From a bacterium (GTDB lineage: Bacteria > Bacillota_I > Bacilli_A > RF39 > UBA660), in NCBI GenBank assembly GCA_019421005.1, contig JAHZGA010000001.1, forward strand, positions 35,043 through 99,042: a stretch of 64,000 nucleotides of DNA. The letters are read 5' to 3'. A program made the position numbers and the translations under genes. Shown here in pieces: positions 16,438 to 26,131 of this stretch. Position 1 is the first letter of the stretch; each line of letters opens with the position of its first letter. The notes beneath the pieces were generated by a model. That model saw only the letters and a program-made list of their open reading frames with translations, did not search any database and was not told the origin of the DNA.

Positions 16438-16971
16438 TTATTCTTCAAGATGTTTTGCTAAAAATTTCGCGCTTATCTGGGTGATTTTTTCATCAGTTGT
16501 TGTTATTGCATCTTCTGTTGAAAATAATATTACTAGTCCAACTGCATCTCCAGATGTAACAATAGTACTTATAACATAAGTAGCTTCTACTTTATCATTA
16601 TCAATTAAACTAATATCTTTTTTATGTTTTTCAAATAAGTTTTCCCTTCTATTTATAGATGATAATAATTTTTCACTTATCGGTTGATTTAAATATTTCT
16701 TTTTTAATGGTCCTGAAAAAGCAATTATATTATCTGTGTCAGTTATTAAAATATTATGATTAGTAAATGTATTAATAGCTTCAGTAAAACTCTGCGCTAA
16801 ATCATCAATTTTATTAAGTAAAGAATATTTTTGTAAAACTATTTTTTCTTCATTTTCAATATATATTTCTAGATTTTCTCCTTCTCTTATTCTTAAATTT
16901 TTTCTAATTTCTTTTGGTATTACAATTCTTCCTAAATCATCAATTCTTCTAACAACACCTGTTGCTTTCAT
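16438..16971 (-). CDS. spoVT: Stage V sporulation regulator SpoVT
   Basis: 177 residues. N-terminal AbrB-type swapped-hairpin DNA-binding domain (MKATGVVRRIDDLGRIVIPK through EGENLEIYIE, residues 1-50) and a C-terminal GAF-like domain (about 55-177). In Bacillus SpoVT is made in the forespore under sigma-G and adjusts sigma-G-dependent genes for spore coat, cortex and germination. It lies next to mfd in B. subtilis; here a divergent pyrophosphatase gene sits between them. No clear sigma-A promoter was seen upstream. Presence argues for a sporulating ancestor or a retained regulatory role. Confidence 0.93.
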   Translation of the reverse strand: MKATGVVRRIDDLGRIVIPKEIRKNLRIREGENLEIYIENEEKIVLQKYSLLNKIDDLAQSFTEAINTFTNHNILITDTDNIIAFSGPLKKKYLNQPISEKLLSSINRRENLFEKHKKDISLIDNDKVEATYVISTIVTSGDAVGLVILFSTEDAITTTDEKITQISAKFLAKHLEE

Positions 16972-17076
16972 AAATACCTCACTTTCTAAATAATATTCTG
17001 TGTTAAAAATAATTATTTATACTTATTAACTATTAAAAAATGTGTTATAATTATCTATATGAAGGAGGAAATATTT

Positions 17077-18702
17077 ATGGAAAATATTTTTATATTTGGA
17101 CACAAAAAACCTGATACCGACAGTGTTACTTCAGCAATTGCTTTATCATATTTAAAAAATAGTTTAGGTTTTAAAACTGAACCAATGGTTTTAGGTGATA
17201 TTAACAATGAAACTAATTTTGCTTTAAAATATTTCAATGTTAGTTCTCCAAGATATCTTAATGATGTTAAATTACAATTAAAAGATTTAAATTATCAAAA
17301 AGATTTCTTATTAGAAGAACACAGTTCAATTGAAAGTGCTTATTTGAAAATGCGCGGTTCAAATATTAGTTCTATTCCTATAATTGATGATGATAATAAA
17401 TTTTTAGGTACAGCTTCTATGAAAGATATTGCTAAAAATTTAATCGGTGAAAGTGATACTTTTTTAAATACTTCTTATGCTAATATAGTTAAAACTTTAA
17501 AGGGAAAAGAATTATTAAAAATTGATGATGAAATTAAAGGAAATATCTTAATAGCATCATATCGAAGTACAACATTTATGGAAAATGTTAAAGTTGATGA
17601 AAACACTATTTTAATTGTAGGGGATAGACATTCTGTTATTGAATATGCAATTGAAAATAAAGTTAAATTATTAATTCTTTCAGGTAACAGTTATATTAAA
17701 GATAGACATTTAAAAGCTGCAAAGAAAAATAATGTTAATATTATTAAAACTAATTTTGATACATTTAATACTTCTCAAAGAATTATTTTATCTAATTATG
17801 TTTCTAATATAACAACTAAAAATAAAATAATTTCTTTTAATGAAAATGAATATGTTCGTGATTTTAAAGAAGTTGCTAGCAAAACTAAATTTAGTAATTA
17901 TCCTATCATTAATGATAATAATGAATGTTTAGGTATATTAAGATTAGCTGATATTGAAGATAAAAATAAGAAAAAAGTTATTTTAGTTGATCATAATGAA
18001 AAATCACAAAGTGTAGATGGACTTGAAGAAGCTGAAATAATTGAAATTGTTGATCATCATAAAATTGGTACTATTGGTACTTCTAATCCAATTAATTTTA
18101 GAAATATGCCAGTAGGAAGTACAAATACAATTCTTTATAGTTTATTTAAAGAAAATAATGTTGCTATTCCTAGTAAAATTGCTGGTTTAATGCTATCAGG
18201 TATTATTTCTGATACTTTACTTTTTATGTCACCAACAACTACAGAAATGGACAAAGTTGCTGTTAATGATTTAGCTAAAATTGCTAAAGTTAATTATGAA
18301 AAATTTGGTAAAGAAATGTTTAAAGAGGGTTCTGTTTTAAAAGGTAAAACTAAAGAAGAAATTTTATATAGTGATTTTAAAAACTTTAGTATTGAAAATG
18401 AAAAAATCGGTATCGGACAAATTAATACTTTAAATATTGATGAAATAAAAAAAGATCAAGATGAATATGTTAATTTAATTAATAAAGTTGCTAATAGTCT
18501 TGATTACTTAATAGTTGCATTATTTGCAACCGATCTTTTGAATAAAGGATCATATATTTTCTATAATGATTCAGCTAAAGAAATTTTAGAAAAAAGTTTT
18601 GGAATTGAAAATTTAACTCAAGGTTATTTCATTAAAGATTGTATGTCCAGAAAAAAACAAATAATTCCACCAATAATGAATTTATTGGATAAAAGCATAT
18701 AA
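17077..18702 (+). CDS. ppaC: Manganese-dependent inorganic pyrophosphatase with CBS-DRTGG-CBS insert
   Basis: 541 residues from the ATG at 17077 (SD GAAGGAGG; a longer frame opens 18 bases earlier). Family II PPase: GHKKPDTDSVTSA at the N-terminus, ILVDHNEKSQS, the DHH motif EIVDHHKIG, and SGIISDTLLF. Between residues about 70 and 300 are two CBS domains and a DRTGG domain, which in characterised CBS-PPases bind adenine nucleotides and gate activity. It hydrolyses pyrophosphate. It is the only plus-strand gene on the left arm, driven by TTATAAT at 17044-17050 and convergent with mfd. Confidence 0.95.
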   Translation: MENIFIFGHKKPDTDSVTSAIALSYLKNSLGFKTEPMVLGDINNETNFALKYFNVSSPRYLNDVKLQLKDLNYQKDFLLEEHSSIESAYLKMRGSNISSIPIIDDDNKFLGTASMKDIAKNLIGESDTFLNTSYANIVKTLKGKELLKIDDEIKGNILIASYRSTTFMENVKVDENTILIVGDRHSVIEYAIENKVKLLILSGNSYIKDRHLKAAKKNNVNIIKTNFDTFNTSQRIILSNYVSNITTKNKIISFNENEYVRDFKEVASKTKFSNYPIINDNNECLGILRLADIEDKNKKKVILVDHNEKSQSVDGLEEAEIIEIVDHHKIGTIGTSNPINFRNMPVGSTNTILYSLFKENNVAIPSKIAGLMLSGIISDTLLFMSPTTTEMDKVAVNDLAKIAKVNYEKFGKEMFKEGSVLKGKTKEEILYSDFKNFSIENEKIGIGQINTLNIDEIKKDQDEYVNLINKVANSLDYLIVALFATDLLNKGSYIFYNDSAKEILEKSFGIENLTQGYFIKDCMSRKKQIIPPIMNLLDKSI

Positions 18703-18730
18703 AAAAAAAGGTGTTCTACCCTTGTTTTTT
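18700..18730. terminator. Shared terminator between ppaC and mfd
   Basis: A-run, AAGGT, 5-base loop, ACCCTT, then a T-run. The stem is short, but the U tract is long on both strands. It overlaps the mfd stop at 18716-18718, so the convergent genes share it. Confidence 0.6.
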
Positions 18731-21700
18731 TATACTTTCTTTTACTATTAAAAGTAAATCAATTAAATAGTAAATAAAATGTTTTTCTAATTTGATCGTA
18801 TCTAAAATAATTGCTAGTGATTCATTATACATTTTAAATCTAAACATTCTACTTAAATTATTTACTTCCATAAATAATTTTTGTCCATCAATATTTTTGG
18901 TTATTTCTAATGGAAAAATAATTTCAACAAAATTTTTAGTTTGAGTTATTTTAGTTATATTTAATTCATTCGTTAATGCTTCAAACCAACTTTCATACAT
19001 ATAAATAATTAAATTTTCAGGTAATTTACCAAAACGATCAGTTAATTCATTTAAAGTTTTATTTAAATCGTCCTTATTTTTAATTTGATTTATTTTTTGA
19101 TGTATTTCAATTTTTAATTCTGATTCTTTAGCAACTGAATCATCTATAGTTGTTTCAACTTCTAATAAAGTTTTATTTTCTTTTAATTCTGGTTTTTTAA
19201 CTTCATTTCCTTTTAATTTACTTACCTCCTCATTAAGTAGTTCTAAAAATAAATCTATTCCAACTGCTGATACAAAACCAGCTTGTTCACTTCCTAGTAT
19301 ATCCCCTGCTCCTCTTAAGGCAAGATCTCTCATAGCAATTTTAAATCCGCTACCAAGTTCAGTAAATTCCTTTATTGCTTTTAATCTTTTAACTGCTATA
19401 TCATTTAGCATTTTATGTTCATCATACATTAAATAACAATATGCAATTTTATCACTTCTCCCAACTCTTCCTCTTATTTGATATAATTGCGATAGACCAA
19501 AACGATCACTATCTAAAATTATCAATGTGTTAACGGTTGGAATATCTATTCCAGTTTCAATTATTGTTGTACATATTAATATATCATATAATTTTTCAGT
19601 AAAGTCCATCATAACATTCTCAAGTTTTGTTTTATCCATTCTACCATGAGCATAAGCAATTTTAGCTTCTGGAACTAGTAAAGAAATTTGATTTACTTTT
19701 TCTAACATATCTTCAACTTTGTTATATAAAATAAATACTTGACCACCTCTAGATATTTCTTTATAAATGGCATCTTTAATTATTTGAATATTCTCTTTTA
19801 AAACATAGGTTTGAACTGGAAAACGGTTAACAGGCGGAGTTTCAATTAATGATAAATCTCTAACTCCAGTCATTGACATTTGTAAAGTTCTAGGAATTGG
19901 GGTTGCTGATAAAGTTAAAACATCAATAGAATTTTTATATTTTTTTATTTTTTCTTTATGTTTAACTCCAAAGCGTTGTTCCTCATCTATAACTAATAAT
20001 CCTAAATTTTTAAATTGAACATCATCACTTAAAATTCGATGAGTTCCTATTATCAAGTCAATTTTTCCTTCTTTTAATCTTTCCAATATATTTTTCCTTT
20101 GTTTAAAAGTTGTAAAACGATTTAATAATTCAATATTAACCGGGAATTGTTTAAATCTTTCTAAAGCATTTTTATAGTGCTGGTGCGATAGTATAGTTGT
20201 TGGACATAAAATTGCTGTTTGTTTGTTAGACATTATAGCTTTAAATATAGCACGAAAAGCAACTTCTGTTTTCCCGTAACCAACATCTCCACATAATAAT
20301 CTATCCATAGGTCTATTTTTTTCCATATCATTTTTAATTTGTTCATAAGCCTTTAGTTGATCAACTGTTGGTTCAAATGGAAATTGTTGAGCAAATACAA
20401 TTGCTTCTTTTCCATCTTTATCAAAAGAAAATCCTTCAACCATTTGTCTTTTAGCATAAAGTTCTAGTAATTCAGGGGCAATTGTTTCTATCTTTTTTTG
20501 AATTTTCATTCTTGTTTTTTGCCATGCAGTGCTGTTAAGACTATTCATTTTAACTTCGGTACCTTCTTTTGATGAATATTTATTTATTAATTCAATTTGT
20601 TCAACTGGAATATATAGTTTATCATCACCCTTATATTCAATTTGTAAATAATCTTTTTTTAATCCATTTTTTGTTAAGGTTTTTAATCCACAGTATCTTC
20701 CAATTCCATGGGCATAATGAACAATATAATCGCCTATTTCTAGTTTATTTATATCTCTTAATTTTGTCCCTAGTTTAAAATTAGATTTATATTGCTTTTT
20801 TTCTTTTATATTAAACATTTCTTTACAGCTTATAATCATCATTTTATTAAATATAAATCCTTCGGTTATATCTTTAATTATAATATTAATTTTATTATTT
20901 ATTATTTCTGATTCATTAGTAAAAATAAAGTCATCATCATTAAATTGTTCTAATAAATTATTTACTTGATATCTATTTTGAAGACAAATAATAATTTGAT
21001 TATTTTTTAAAGATTTTTTCAAAAATTGTTTTTTTTCATCAAAACTTCCTTTTAAGATATCAATTTGTTTAGAGTTAAATCTTGTACCTATATTTTCATC
21101 TAAATCACTGAAAGTATAATATTTTTTAGGAAGTATTGATAAAAAATCATTCATATATTTTGTATTACTAGGTAAATCTAAACTTTTATTATATTCGTTT
21201 ATTTCTTGGTTTAATGTTTCATTGCCTTGTTCTATTGCTTTATAATCATTAAAAAATGTAATTGGATTATCTAAATAGGTTTCAATATTTACTATTTGAG
21301 TATATTTTCCTAAATTACGATATAATTCATTTTCAGGTTTTTCTTTATCAGTTAAAAATTCTGTTTTAGGACTTATTTCAATTCTATCTATTTTTTTTAT
21401 TGTTAATTGGGTATCAACATTAATTTCTTTTATGCTTTCTATTTCATCTCCCCAAAATTCAATTCTAACAGGATTTTCATATGCAACTGGAAAGATATCT
21501 ACTACAAAACCTCTAACTGCCATTTCTCCAGTTTTATTTACAATGGTTTCTCTTGTATATCCAATATTATTTAATTTTTTTATAAGATTTTCAATTGATA
21601 TTTGAGTATCATTATTGATAGAAAAATAGTTTTTTTGATAAGTAGTTGGATTAGGTAAATATCTTAAATATCCCATCAAGTTAGTTATAACTATTTGATT

Positions 21701-21991
21701 ATTATTTTTTATTAAAGATTTTAAAGTTTCAAGTCTTGTTACTTCTAATTCTGGTGATACTGCTAAAGCTTCACTTGTTAAAAAATCATCCATTGGAAAA
21801 AGCAAAATCTTATTGGTATATTTTGCTAGAGAATTATATATTTTATTTGCTTCATATAAACTATTACATACTAATAGAATTGATTTTTTATTTTGACAAA
21901 ACATATTATAAATATAAATACTTTTTAATTCATCAGTTAATCCTATTATGTTATAGTTGTTCATATTAATTTCAAAAATTTTATCAAACAT
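18716..21991 (-). CDS. mfd: Transcription-repair coupling factor Mfd
   Basis: About 1091 residues. UvrB-like N-terminal modules, then the RNA-polymerase-interacting (CarD-like) domain DINKLEIGDYIVHYAHGIGRY near residue 440, the RecG-like translocase with Walker A CGDVGYGKTEVAFRA and Walker B DEEQRFGV, helicase motif VI QIRGRVGRS, and the C-terminal TRCF domain. Mfd removes stalled RNA polymerase and recruits UvrA. The ATG at 21991 has GGATGAT at the right distance; the ATG at 22003 lacks an SD. It lies 25 bases after pth, as in B. subtilis pth-mfd. Confidence 0.97.
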   Translation of the reverse strand: MFDKIFEINMNNYNIIGLTDELKSIYIYNMFCQNKKSILLVCNSLYEANKIYNSLAKYTNKILLFPMDDFLTSEALAVSPELEVTRLETLKSLIKNNNQIVITNLMGYLRYLPNPTTYQKNYFSINNDTQISIENLIKKLNNIGYTRETIVNKTGEMAVRGFVVDIFPVAYENPVRIEFWGDEIESIKEINVDTQLTIKKIDRIEISPKTEFLTDKEKPENELYRNLGKYTQIVNIETYLDNPITFFNDYKAIEQGNETLNQEINEYNKSLDLPSNTKYMNDFLSILPKKYYTFSDLDENIGTRFNSKQIDILKGSFDEKKQFLKKSLKNNQIIICLQNRYQVNNLLEQFNDDDFIFTNESEIINNKINIIIKDITEGFIFNKMMIISCKEMFNIKEKKQYKSNFKLGTKLRDINKLEIGDYIVHYAHGIGRYCGLKTLTKNGLKKDYLQIEYKGDDKLYIPVEQIELINKYSSKEGTEVKMNSLNSTAWQKTRMKIQKKIETIAPELLELYAKRQMVEGFSFDKDGKEAIVFAQQFPFEPTVDQLKAYEQIKNDMEKNRPMDRLLCGDVGYGKTEVAFRAIFKAIMSNKQTAILCPTTILSHQHYKNALERFKQFPVNIELLNRFTTFKQRKNILERLKEGKIDLIIGTHRILSDDVQFKNLGLLVIDEEQRFGVKHKEKIKKYKNSIDVLTLSATPIPRTLQMSMTGVRDLSLIETPPVNRFPVQTYVLKENIQIIKDAIYKEISRGGQVFILYNKVEDMLEKVNQISLLVPEAKIAYAHGRMDKTKLENVMMDFTEKLYDILICTTIIETGIDIPTVNTLIILDSDRFGLSQLYQIRGRVGRSDKIAYCYLMYDEHKMLNDIAVKRLKAIKEFTELGSGFKIAMRDLALRGAGDILGSEQAGFVSAVGIDLFLELLNEEVSKLKGNEVKKPELKENKTLLEVETTIDDSVAKESELKIEIHQKINQIKNKDDLNKTLNELTDRFGKLPENLIIYMYESWFEALTNELNITKITQTKNFVEIIFPLEITKNIDGQKLFMEVNNLSRMFRFKMYNESLAIILDTIKLEKHFIYYLIDLLLIVKESIKKQG

Positions 21992-22016
21992 TATATCATC
22001 CATTCTGCTTCAAAGA

Positions 22017-22577
22017 TTACTTATGATTATATTTATTCATTAAAGTATCAAAATCTTTTTCAATAAAATCTTCAAGAATTTTATTTGTTATTTCTAAAAC
22101 TGGTTTTAGTTGTTCTAATTGTTCATTTTTAAATTTTGACAAAACATAATTTTTAGTATCAATTTCTTTATCTTTAGAAATTCCTATTTTTAATCGTTTA
22201 AAGTTTTCTGTATTTAAATTTAGAATTATATTTTTAATTCCATTATGACCCGCACTGCTACCTTTACTTCGTAAACGATATTTTCCTATATTTAAATCCA
22301 TATCATCATAAACTATTAAAATATCATTTTTATCTATTTTATAAAAGTTAATAAATTTTATTATGGCTTCACCTGATAAGTTCATATATGTTTCTGGTTT
22401 CACTAGAATTAAGTCATTACCATCAATTTTAACTTTAGCATATAAACTATTAAATTTTTTGTTATCAATCTTTATATTTTTATTTCGTGCGAATTCATCT
22501 ATAACCATGTATCCAATATTATGTCTTGTATTGATATAATTTTTTCCAGGATTACCTAATCCTACTATCATTTTCAA
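22017..22577 (-). CDS. pth: Peptidyl-tRNA hydrolase
   Basis: 186 residues. MKMIVGLGNPGKNYINTRHNIGYMVID contains the catalytic His, KPETYMNLSGEA the conserved Asn, and DDMDLNIGKYRLRSKGSSAGHNGI the core. It frees tRNA from peptides dropped by ribosomes. It starts at TTG (22577), 2 codons before an internal ATG, with GAGGTGAT just upstream; the family N-terminus supports TTG. Five bases separate it from rsmI. Confidence 0.96.
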   Translation of the reverse strand: MKMIVGLGNPGKNYINTRHNIGYMVIDEFARNKNIKIDNKKFNSLYAKVKIDGNDLILVKPETYMNLSGEAIIKFINFYKIDKNDILIVYDDMDLNIGKYRLRSKGSSAGHNGIKNIILNLNTENFKRLKIGISKDKEIDTKNYVLSKFKNEQLEQLKPVLEITNKILEDFIEKDFDTLMNKYNHK

Positions 22578-22582
22578 TTAAA

Positions 22583-23422
22583 TCACCTCTTTTGATGGTA
22601 TTCTTTATATACCACATTTTTTGTAAGTTTACGATCTTTTGCCACTTGCTTTATAGATTCTTTAATTTCTAAACCATCTAGTAAGTATAAATTAATATGT
22701 TCTAGAATACTGATGTTTTGATAATCTATTTTTCCATTATTACCAGATAGTACAATTACAATTTCACCTTTTACATTTTCTGTTTCTTTAATTACTTCTT
22801 CAATATTTCCCCGATATATTTCTTCAAATTTTTTAGTTATTTCCCGGGAAATACTAATTTTTCTATTTCCCAATATTTCTAGCATATCATTTAATGTTTT
22901 TGATAAGCGATGTGGAGCTTCATAGAAAATTAAAGTCATTGGATAATTTTTTAATTCTTTTAATTGTTTCTGGCGCTTTGTTTCTTTGGCGTCTAAAAAG
23001 CCATAAAAAAGAAAGGCTCTAGCGTCAAGTCCAGAACTAGTTAAAGCTGGTATTAAAGCAGTTGGTCCAGGAATACTTATAACATTAAAATTATTTTTAA
23101 TTGCTTCTTTGACTAATTCACATCCAGGATCACTTATTATTGGTGTACCTCTATCACTTACAAGTCCAACCGTTTTATTATTTTTTAATAGTTCTATTAA
23201 CTTTTTTTTATTTTCTTTTTCATTGTGTAAATGGTTTGTAATTAATTTACATTTAATATTTAAATGTTTTAAGAGTAAACCTGTTACCCTAGTATCCTCA
23301 CAAAAAAGAACATCAATTTGTTTTAGAATTTTTATTGTTCTCAAGGTTATATCATCAAAATTACCAATAGGAGTTGGTAGTAAATATAAGCTTGGATTAT
23401 TATTATAACTTTTCTGCGACAT
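22583..23422 (-). CDS. rsmI: 16S rRNA (cytidine1402-2'-O)-methyltransferase
   Basis: 279 residues. LYLLPTPIGNFDDITLRTIKIL and the GLVSDRGTPIISDPG and PGPTALIPALTSSG loops are diagnostic of the RsmI tetrapyrrole-methylase fold. The start ATG at 23422 follows AGGTGAT; a TTG further upstream is less likely. Inside the gene (22838-22853) is a perfect 16-base palindrome matching the Noc-binding site, using the codons TCC CGG GAA that are unusual in this AT-rich gene. Lies 4 bases after the trmN-like gene. Confidence 0.96.
   Translation of the reverse strand: MSQKSYNNNPSLYLLPTPIGNFDDITLRTIKILKQIDVLFCEDTRVTGLLLKHLNIKCKLITNHLHNEKENKKKLIELLKNNKTVGLVSDRGTPIISDPGCELVKEAIKNNFNVISIPGPTALIPALTSSGLDARAFLFYGFLDAKETKRQKQLKELKNYPMTLIFYEAPHRLSKTLNDMLEILGNRKISISREITKKFEEIYRGNIEEVIKETENVKGEIVIVLSGNNGKIDYQNISILEHINLYLLDGLEIKESIKQVAKDRKLTKNVVYKEYHQKR
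22838..22853. promoter_or_regulatory. Predicted Noc-binding site (NBS)
   Basis: TATTTCCCGGGAAATA, a perfect 16-base palindrome containing the 14-base NBS consensus ATTTCCCGGGAAAT known from B. subtilis Noc. It lies within rsmI, about 15 kb from oriC. A Noc homologue is encoded at 45.8 kb. No second perfect copy was noticed in the window. Confidence 0.75.
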
Positions 23423-23426
23423 TTTA

Positions 23427-24155
23427 TCACCTATTTTCAAAAAATTTTCTTACTTGTTTTGTATATTCTCCATTATTCTCATGAACAAATATAGGTTCCA
23501 ATACTTTTAATCCTGAATTTCCATTTTTTTTAGCTTCTATTAATAACATGTTAGCTTCACTATTGATTTTAGGATAAATAAATTGAATTTTTTTAGGTTC
23601 AAGATTATTTCTTTTTAATGTTTCTAGAATTTCTAACAATCTTTCAGGACGATGGACAAGTGCTAGTAAACCTTTATTTTTTAATAATTTTTTACTTATT
23701 TTACATAATGCTTCTATATTTAAGGTTACTTCATGACGAGCAATTGTTTTATAATCGCTTTGATTTAAGTTAGAATTTTTAATTACTTTAAAATATGGAG
23801 GATTACAAGTAATAATATCAAAACTTTCCGTTGGAATTGTTTTAGCTATTTCATTTATATCATCATTTATAATTTCTATTTGGTCATTTAGATTGTTTAA
23901 TTCAATACTTTTTTTTGCTAATAATGCGACATCTTTTTGAATTTCAACTCCTTTTATTTTTGCTGAAGTTAAAGTTGATAGTATTATAGGAATTGGAGCA
24001 TTTCCACAACCAATATCTAAAATGTTTTTTACGTTTTTATTTATTGTTACAAAATTTGGTAATAGTACAGAATCTAAAGAAAAACTAAACATTTGATTAT
24101 TCTGAACAATTTTTAAGTTTTTATATCCTAATAAATCATTTACAACATCCATCAT
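23427..24155 (-). CDS. TrmN6-like tRNA (adenine-N6)-methyltransferase (YabB family)
   Basis: 242 residues. SAM-binding ILDIGCGNAPIPIIL and the N6-adenine methyltransferase motif NPPYF near residue 119. Homologues are annotated as tRNA1(Val) A37 N6-methyltransferase (TrmN6/YfiC), and in B. subtilis yabB lies between yaaT-yabA and yazA-yabC (rsmI). The order yaaT-trmN-rsmI is kept here with yabA (DnaA inhibitor) missing. It overlaps yaaT by 20 bases. The substrate is inferred from the family. Confidence 0.88.
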   Translation of the reverse strand: MMDVVNDLLGYKNLKIVQNNQMFSFSLDSVLLPNFVTINKNVKNILDIGCGNAPIPIILSTLTSAKIKGVEIQKDVALLAKKSIELNNLNDQIEIINDDINEIAKTIPTESFDIITCNPPYFKVIKNSNLNQSDYKTIARHEVTLNIEALCKISKKLLKNKGLLALVHRPERLLEILETLKRNNLEPKKIQFIYPKINSEANMLLIEAKKNGNSGLKVLEPIFVHENNGEYTKQVRKFFENR

Positions 24156-24927
24156 TTACTTCCTTTGTAATTCTACCATATTTAGGTACATCAACTACAT
24201 ATGTTTTATTTAAAATATTTGTTTCTACTACTTTACCTTCGCCTTGTTCTGTTTTTACCATTTCACCTATTTTAGGTATTTGTTTACGACATTCTTTATA
24301 ACATTCATTTTCATATTTTAAACAGCACATTAATCTTCCACATATACCATTAATTTTATTAGGGTTTAATGATATATCTTGATTTTTGGCCATATTAATA
24401 GATACAGATTCAAAATCTTTTAAAAATTTAGTACAGCACAGACAACGTCCACATTGACCAATTCCTCCTATTTCTCTTGCTTTATCACGTACACCTACTT
24501 GTCTTAATTCAATTCTTGTTTTATAAATATTAGCTAAACTTTTAGCTAAATTACGGAAATCTATTCTATTGTCAGCAAAAAATTGAAATACTAATTGATC
24601 ACGATTAAAAGTATAATTAGCGTCGATTAAGTACATATCAAGTTGTAATTTTTTAACTAATTCTTTAGCTTTTTTTAAAGCTTTTTTAGAATCAATTAAA
24701 TTTTTTTTATGTTGATTATAATCTTCTTTACTAGCAATTCTAATTACACTTTTTAAATTTGTTTTATTATCTTTTAATTCTATAGTATCAGTTACAACTT
24801 TTCCAAATTGTAATCCACGTTCTGTTTCAACAATAACTGTTATATTTTTTTTAAGTTTCTTATTATCTGTTAAAAAATAAGTTACTCTTCCTTTTTCTTT
24901 AAAAGATACTCCAACTACTTCATGCAT
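24136..24927 (-). CDS. yaaT: PSP1-domain protein YaaT/RicT
   Basis: 263 residues with the PSP1 domain (about 30-115) followed by the cysteine-rich part QCGRCLCCTKFL and GICGRLMCCLKYENECYKECRKQIPKIGE, which in RicT carries Fe-S clusters. In B. subtilis the RicAFT (Y) complex guides RNase Y processing of operon mRNAs and affects sporulation, competence and biofilm. It lies 3 bases from holB, the same neighbour as in B. subtilis. No ricA or ricF in this window. Confidence 0.94.
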   Translation of the reverse strand: MHEVVGVSFKEKGRVTYFLTDNKKLKKNITVIVETERGLQFGKVVTDTIELKDNKTNLKSVIRIASKEDYNQHKKNLIDSKKALKKAKELVKKLQLDMYLIDANYTFNRDQLVFQFFADNRIDFRNLAKSLANIYKTRIELRQVGVRDKAREIGGIGQCGRCLCCTKFLKDFESVSINMAKNQDISLNPNKINGICGRLMCCLKYENECYKECRKQIPKIGEMVKTEQGEGKVVETNILNKTYVVDVPKYGRITKEVNDGCCK

Positions 24928-24930
24928 TTT

Positions 24931-25881
24931 TTACCTCCCTAGTTCTATTATTAATTTATCCAATAATAAATTAGTATTAGCGTTATATTTTAAATAATTT
25001 TTTATTTCAATAATTTTATCTATTGTTTTAACTATTTTTTCTATACTACTATTTTTGGAAATTGTTTCTATATCATCCGCATATTTTTTAAATATTATAA
25101 TATTATTATTACACATATATTCAAGTATATCTCTATAATAAAGAAGTAATATTTCAAATGCTATATTACATTCTTCTTTTGTTTTAAAGGAACTTGTCCA
25201 TTTTTCATTTTCATATAATAATGTATTAATGTTATTTTTTTCAAAAAAGAGTGCGAATTTTACAATCTTATCAATTTTTTCAATATTTTTTTCATTATTA
25301 GTAAACTGTTCTATTTCATTTGTAGTATTATATAAATTTTTAGCTATTTGAAGTTCTAATGAATCATTACTAGATAATGAATTATTTAAAGAAATAATCT
25401 GACATCTTGATATTATTGTATCTAATAATTGATATCTACTATTAGTAATTAAAATAGCTATTATATTTTCTTCAGGTTCTTCTAAAAATTTTAATAGTGA
25501 ATTAGATGCAACTGTATTTAATTTTTCAGCATTCTTTATTATATAAACTTTTCGTTTTCCTAGAATTGATTTAGTGTTAAATTGTTCTTGAAGTTCAATT
25601 AGTTGTTCTTTTTTTATCCACATACCATCTGCTTCAATAATTTTTAATTCTAAAAAATTTCCTTCATCTATATTATGACATTGCATGCATTTTTCACACC
25701 CATTTTTATTGGTAAAATTTTTAGGACATAATAATGCTTTAGCAAAAGCAAGGGCAAAGTCAAATGTTTTTTCATAACCATTACTTTCAAATAGATATGC
25801 ATGAGTAAGTCGTTGTTTTTTTATTTCACTGTTTAATACAGAGTAATTCAATTTTTGTTCTTCAATATATTCATCTAACAC
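24931..25881 (-). CDS. holB: DNA polymerase III subunit delta'
   Basis: 316 residues. THAYLFES at residues 27-34, an alternative P-loop region without a full Walker A (usual for delta'), a cysteine zinc module (CPKN ... CEKCMQC) and AEKLNTVASNSLLKFLEEPEENIIAILIT, the SRC motif SRCQIISL. Part of the clamp loader with DnaX and delta. Between bofA and yaaT; the order follows B. subtilis, with tmk and others lost. Confidence 0.93.
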   Translation of the reverse strand: MLDEYIEEQKLNYSVLNSEIKKQRLTHAYLFESNGYEKTFDFALAFAKALLCPKNFTNKNGCEKCMQCHNIDEGNFLELKIIEADGMWIKKEQLIELQEQFNTKSILGKRKVYIIKNAEKLNTVASNSLLKFLEEPEENIIAILITNSRYQLLDTIISRCQIISLNNSLSSNDSLELQIAKNLYNTTNEIEQFTNNEKNIEKIDKIVKFALFFEKNNINTLLYENEKWTSSFKTKEECNIAFEILLLYYRDILEYMCNNNIIIFKKYADDIETISKNSSIEKIVKTIDKIIEIKNYLKYNANTNLLLDKLIIELGR

Positions 25882-25893
25882 ATAATCACCTCT

Positions 25894-26082
25894 TTAAAAA
25901 ACAAATAGCAATACTAATAATAACGAAAAAAGTGCTGGTAAACCTAAAACACTTACTAACAAAACGGTTATAATATTTATAGGTATCATTAATCCAAATG
26001 AACCAATTATTAAATTAAAACCATACAATAAAAATGAACCAACAACTATTTTTCTTCCTAATATAAATATTTGTTTCAGCAT
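25894..26082 (-). CDS. bofA: BofA-family protein (pro-sigma-K processing inhibitor type)
   Basis: 62 residues, two hydrophobic segments. VGSFLLYGFNLIIGSFGLMIPINIITVLLVSVLGLPAL matches the BofA core (conserved N, G and PIN...ILGIPG). In B. subtilis BofA, with SpoIVFA, holds the SpoIVFB protease inactive in the forespore outer membrane. B. subtilis BofA is about 87 residues; the N-terminal segment is missing here. It lies downstream of recR, the same position as in B. subtilis. Starts at ATG with AGGTGAAAAA. Confidence 0.82.
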   Translation of the reverse strand: MLKQIFILGRKIVVGSFLLYGFNLIIGSFGLMIPINIITVLLVSVLGLPALFSLLLVLLFVF

Positions 26083-26131
26083 TTTTTCACCTCAATAAAA
26101 TATATGCTTACTTTTTTTAGGTATGATTTAG

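Noticed and set aside
17055..17237. Minus-strand frame over the start of ppaC, and many similar antisense frames inside rRNA-modification and gyrase genes
   Set aside because: They are shadows of strong genes in AT-rich DNA, with no family match or SD.
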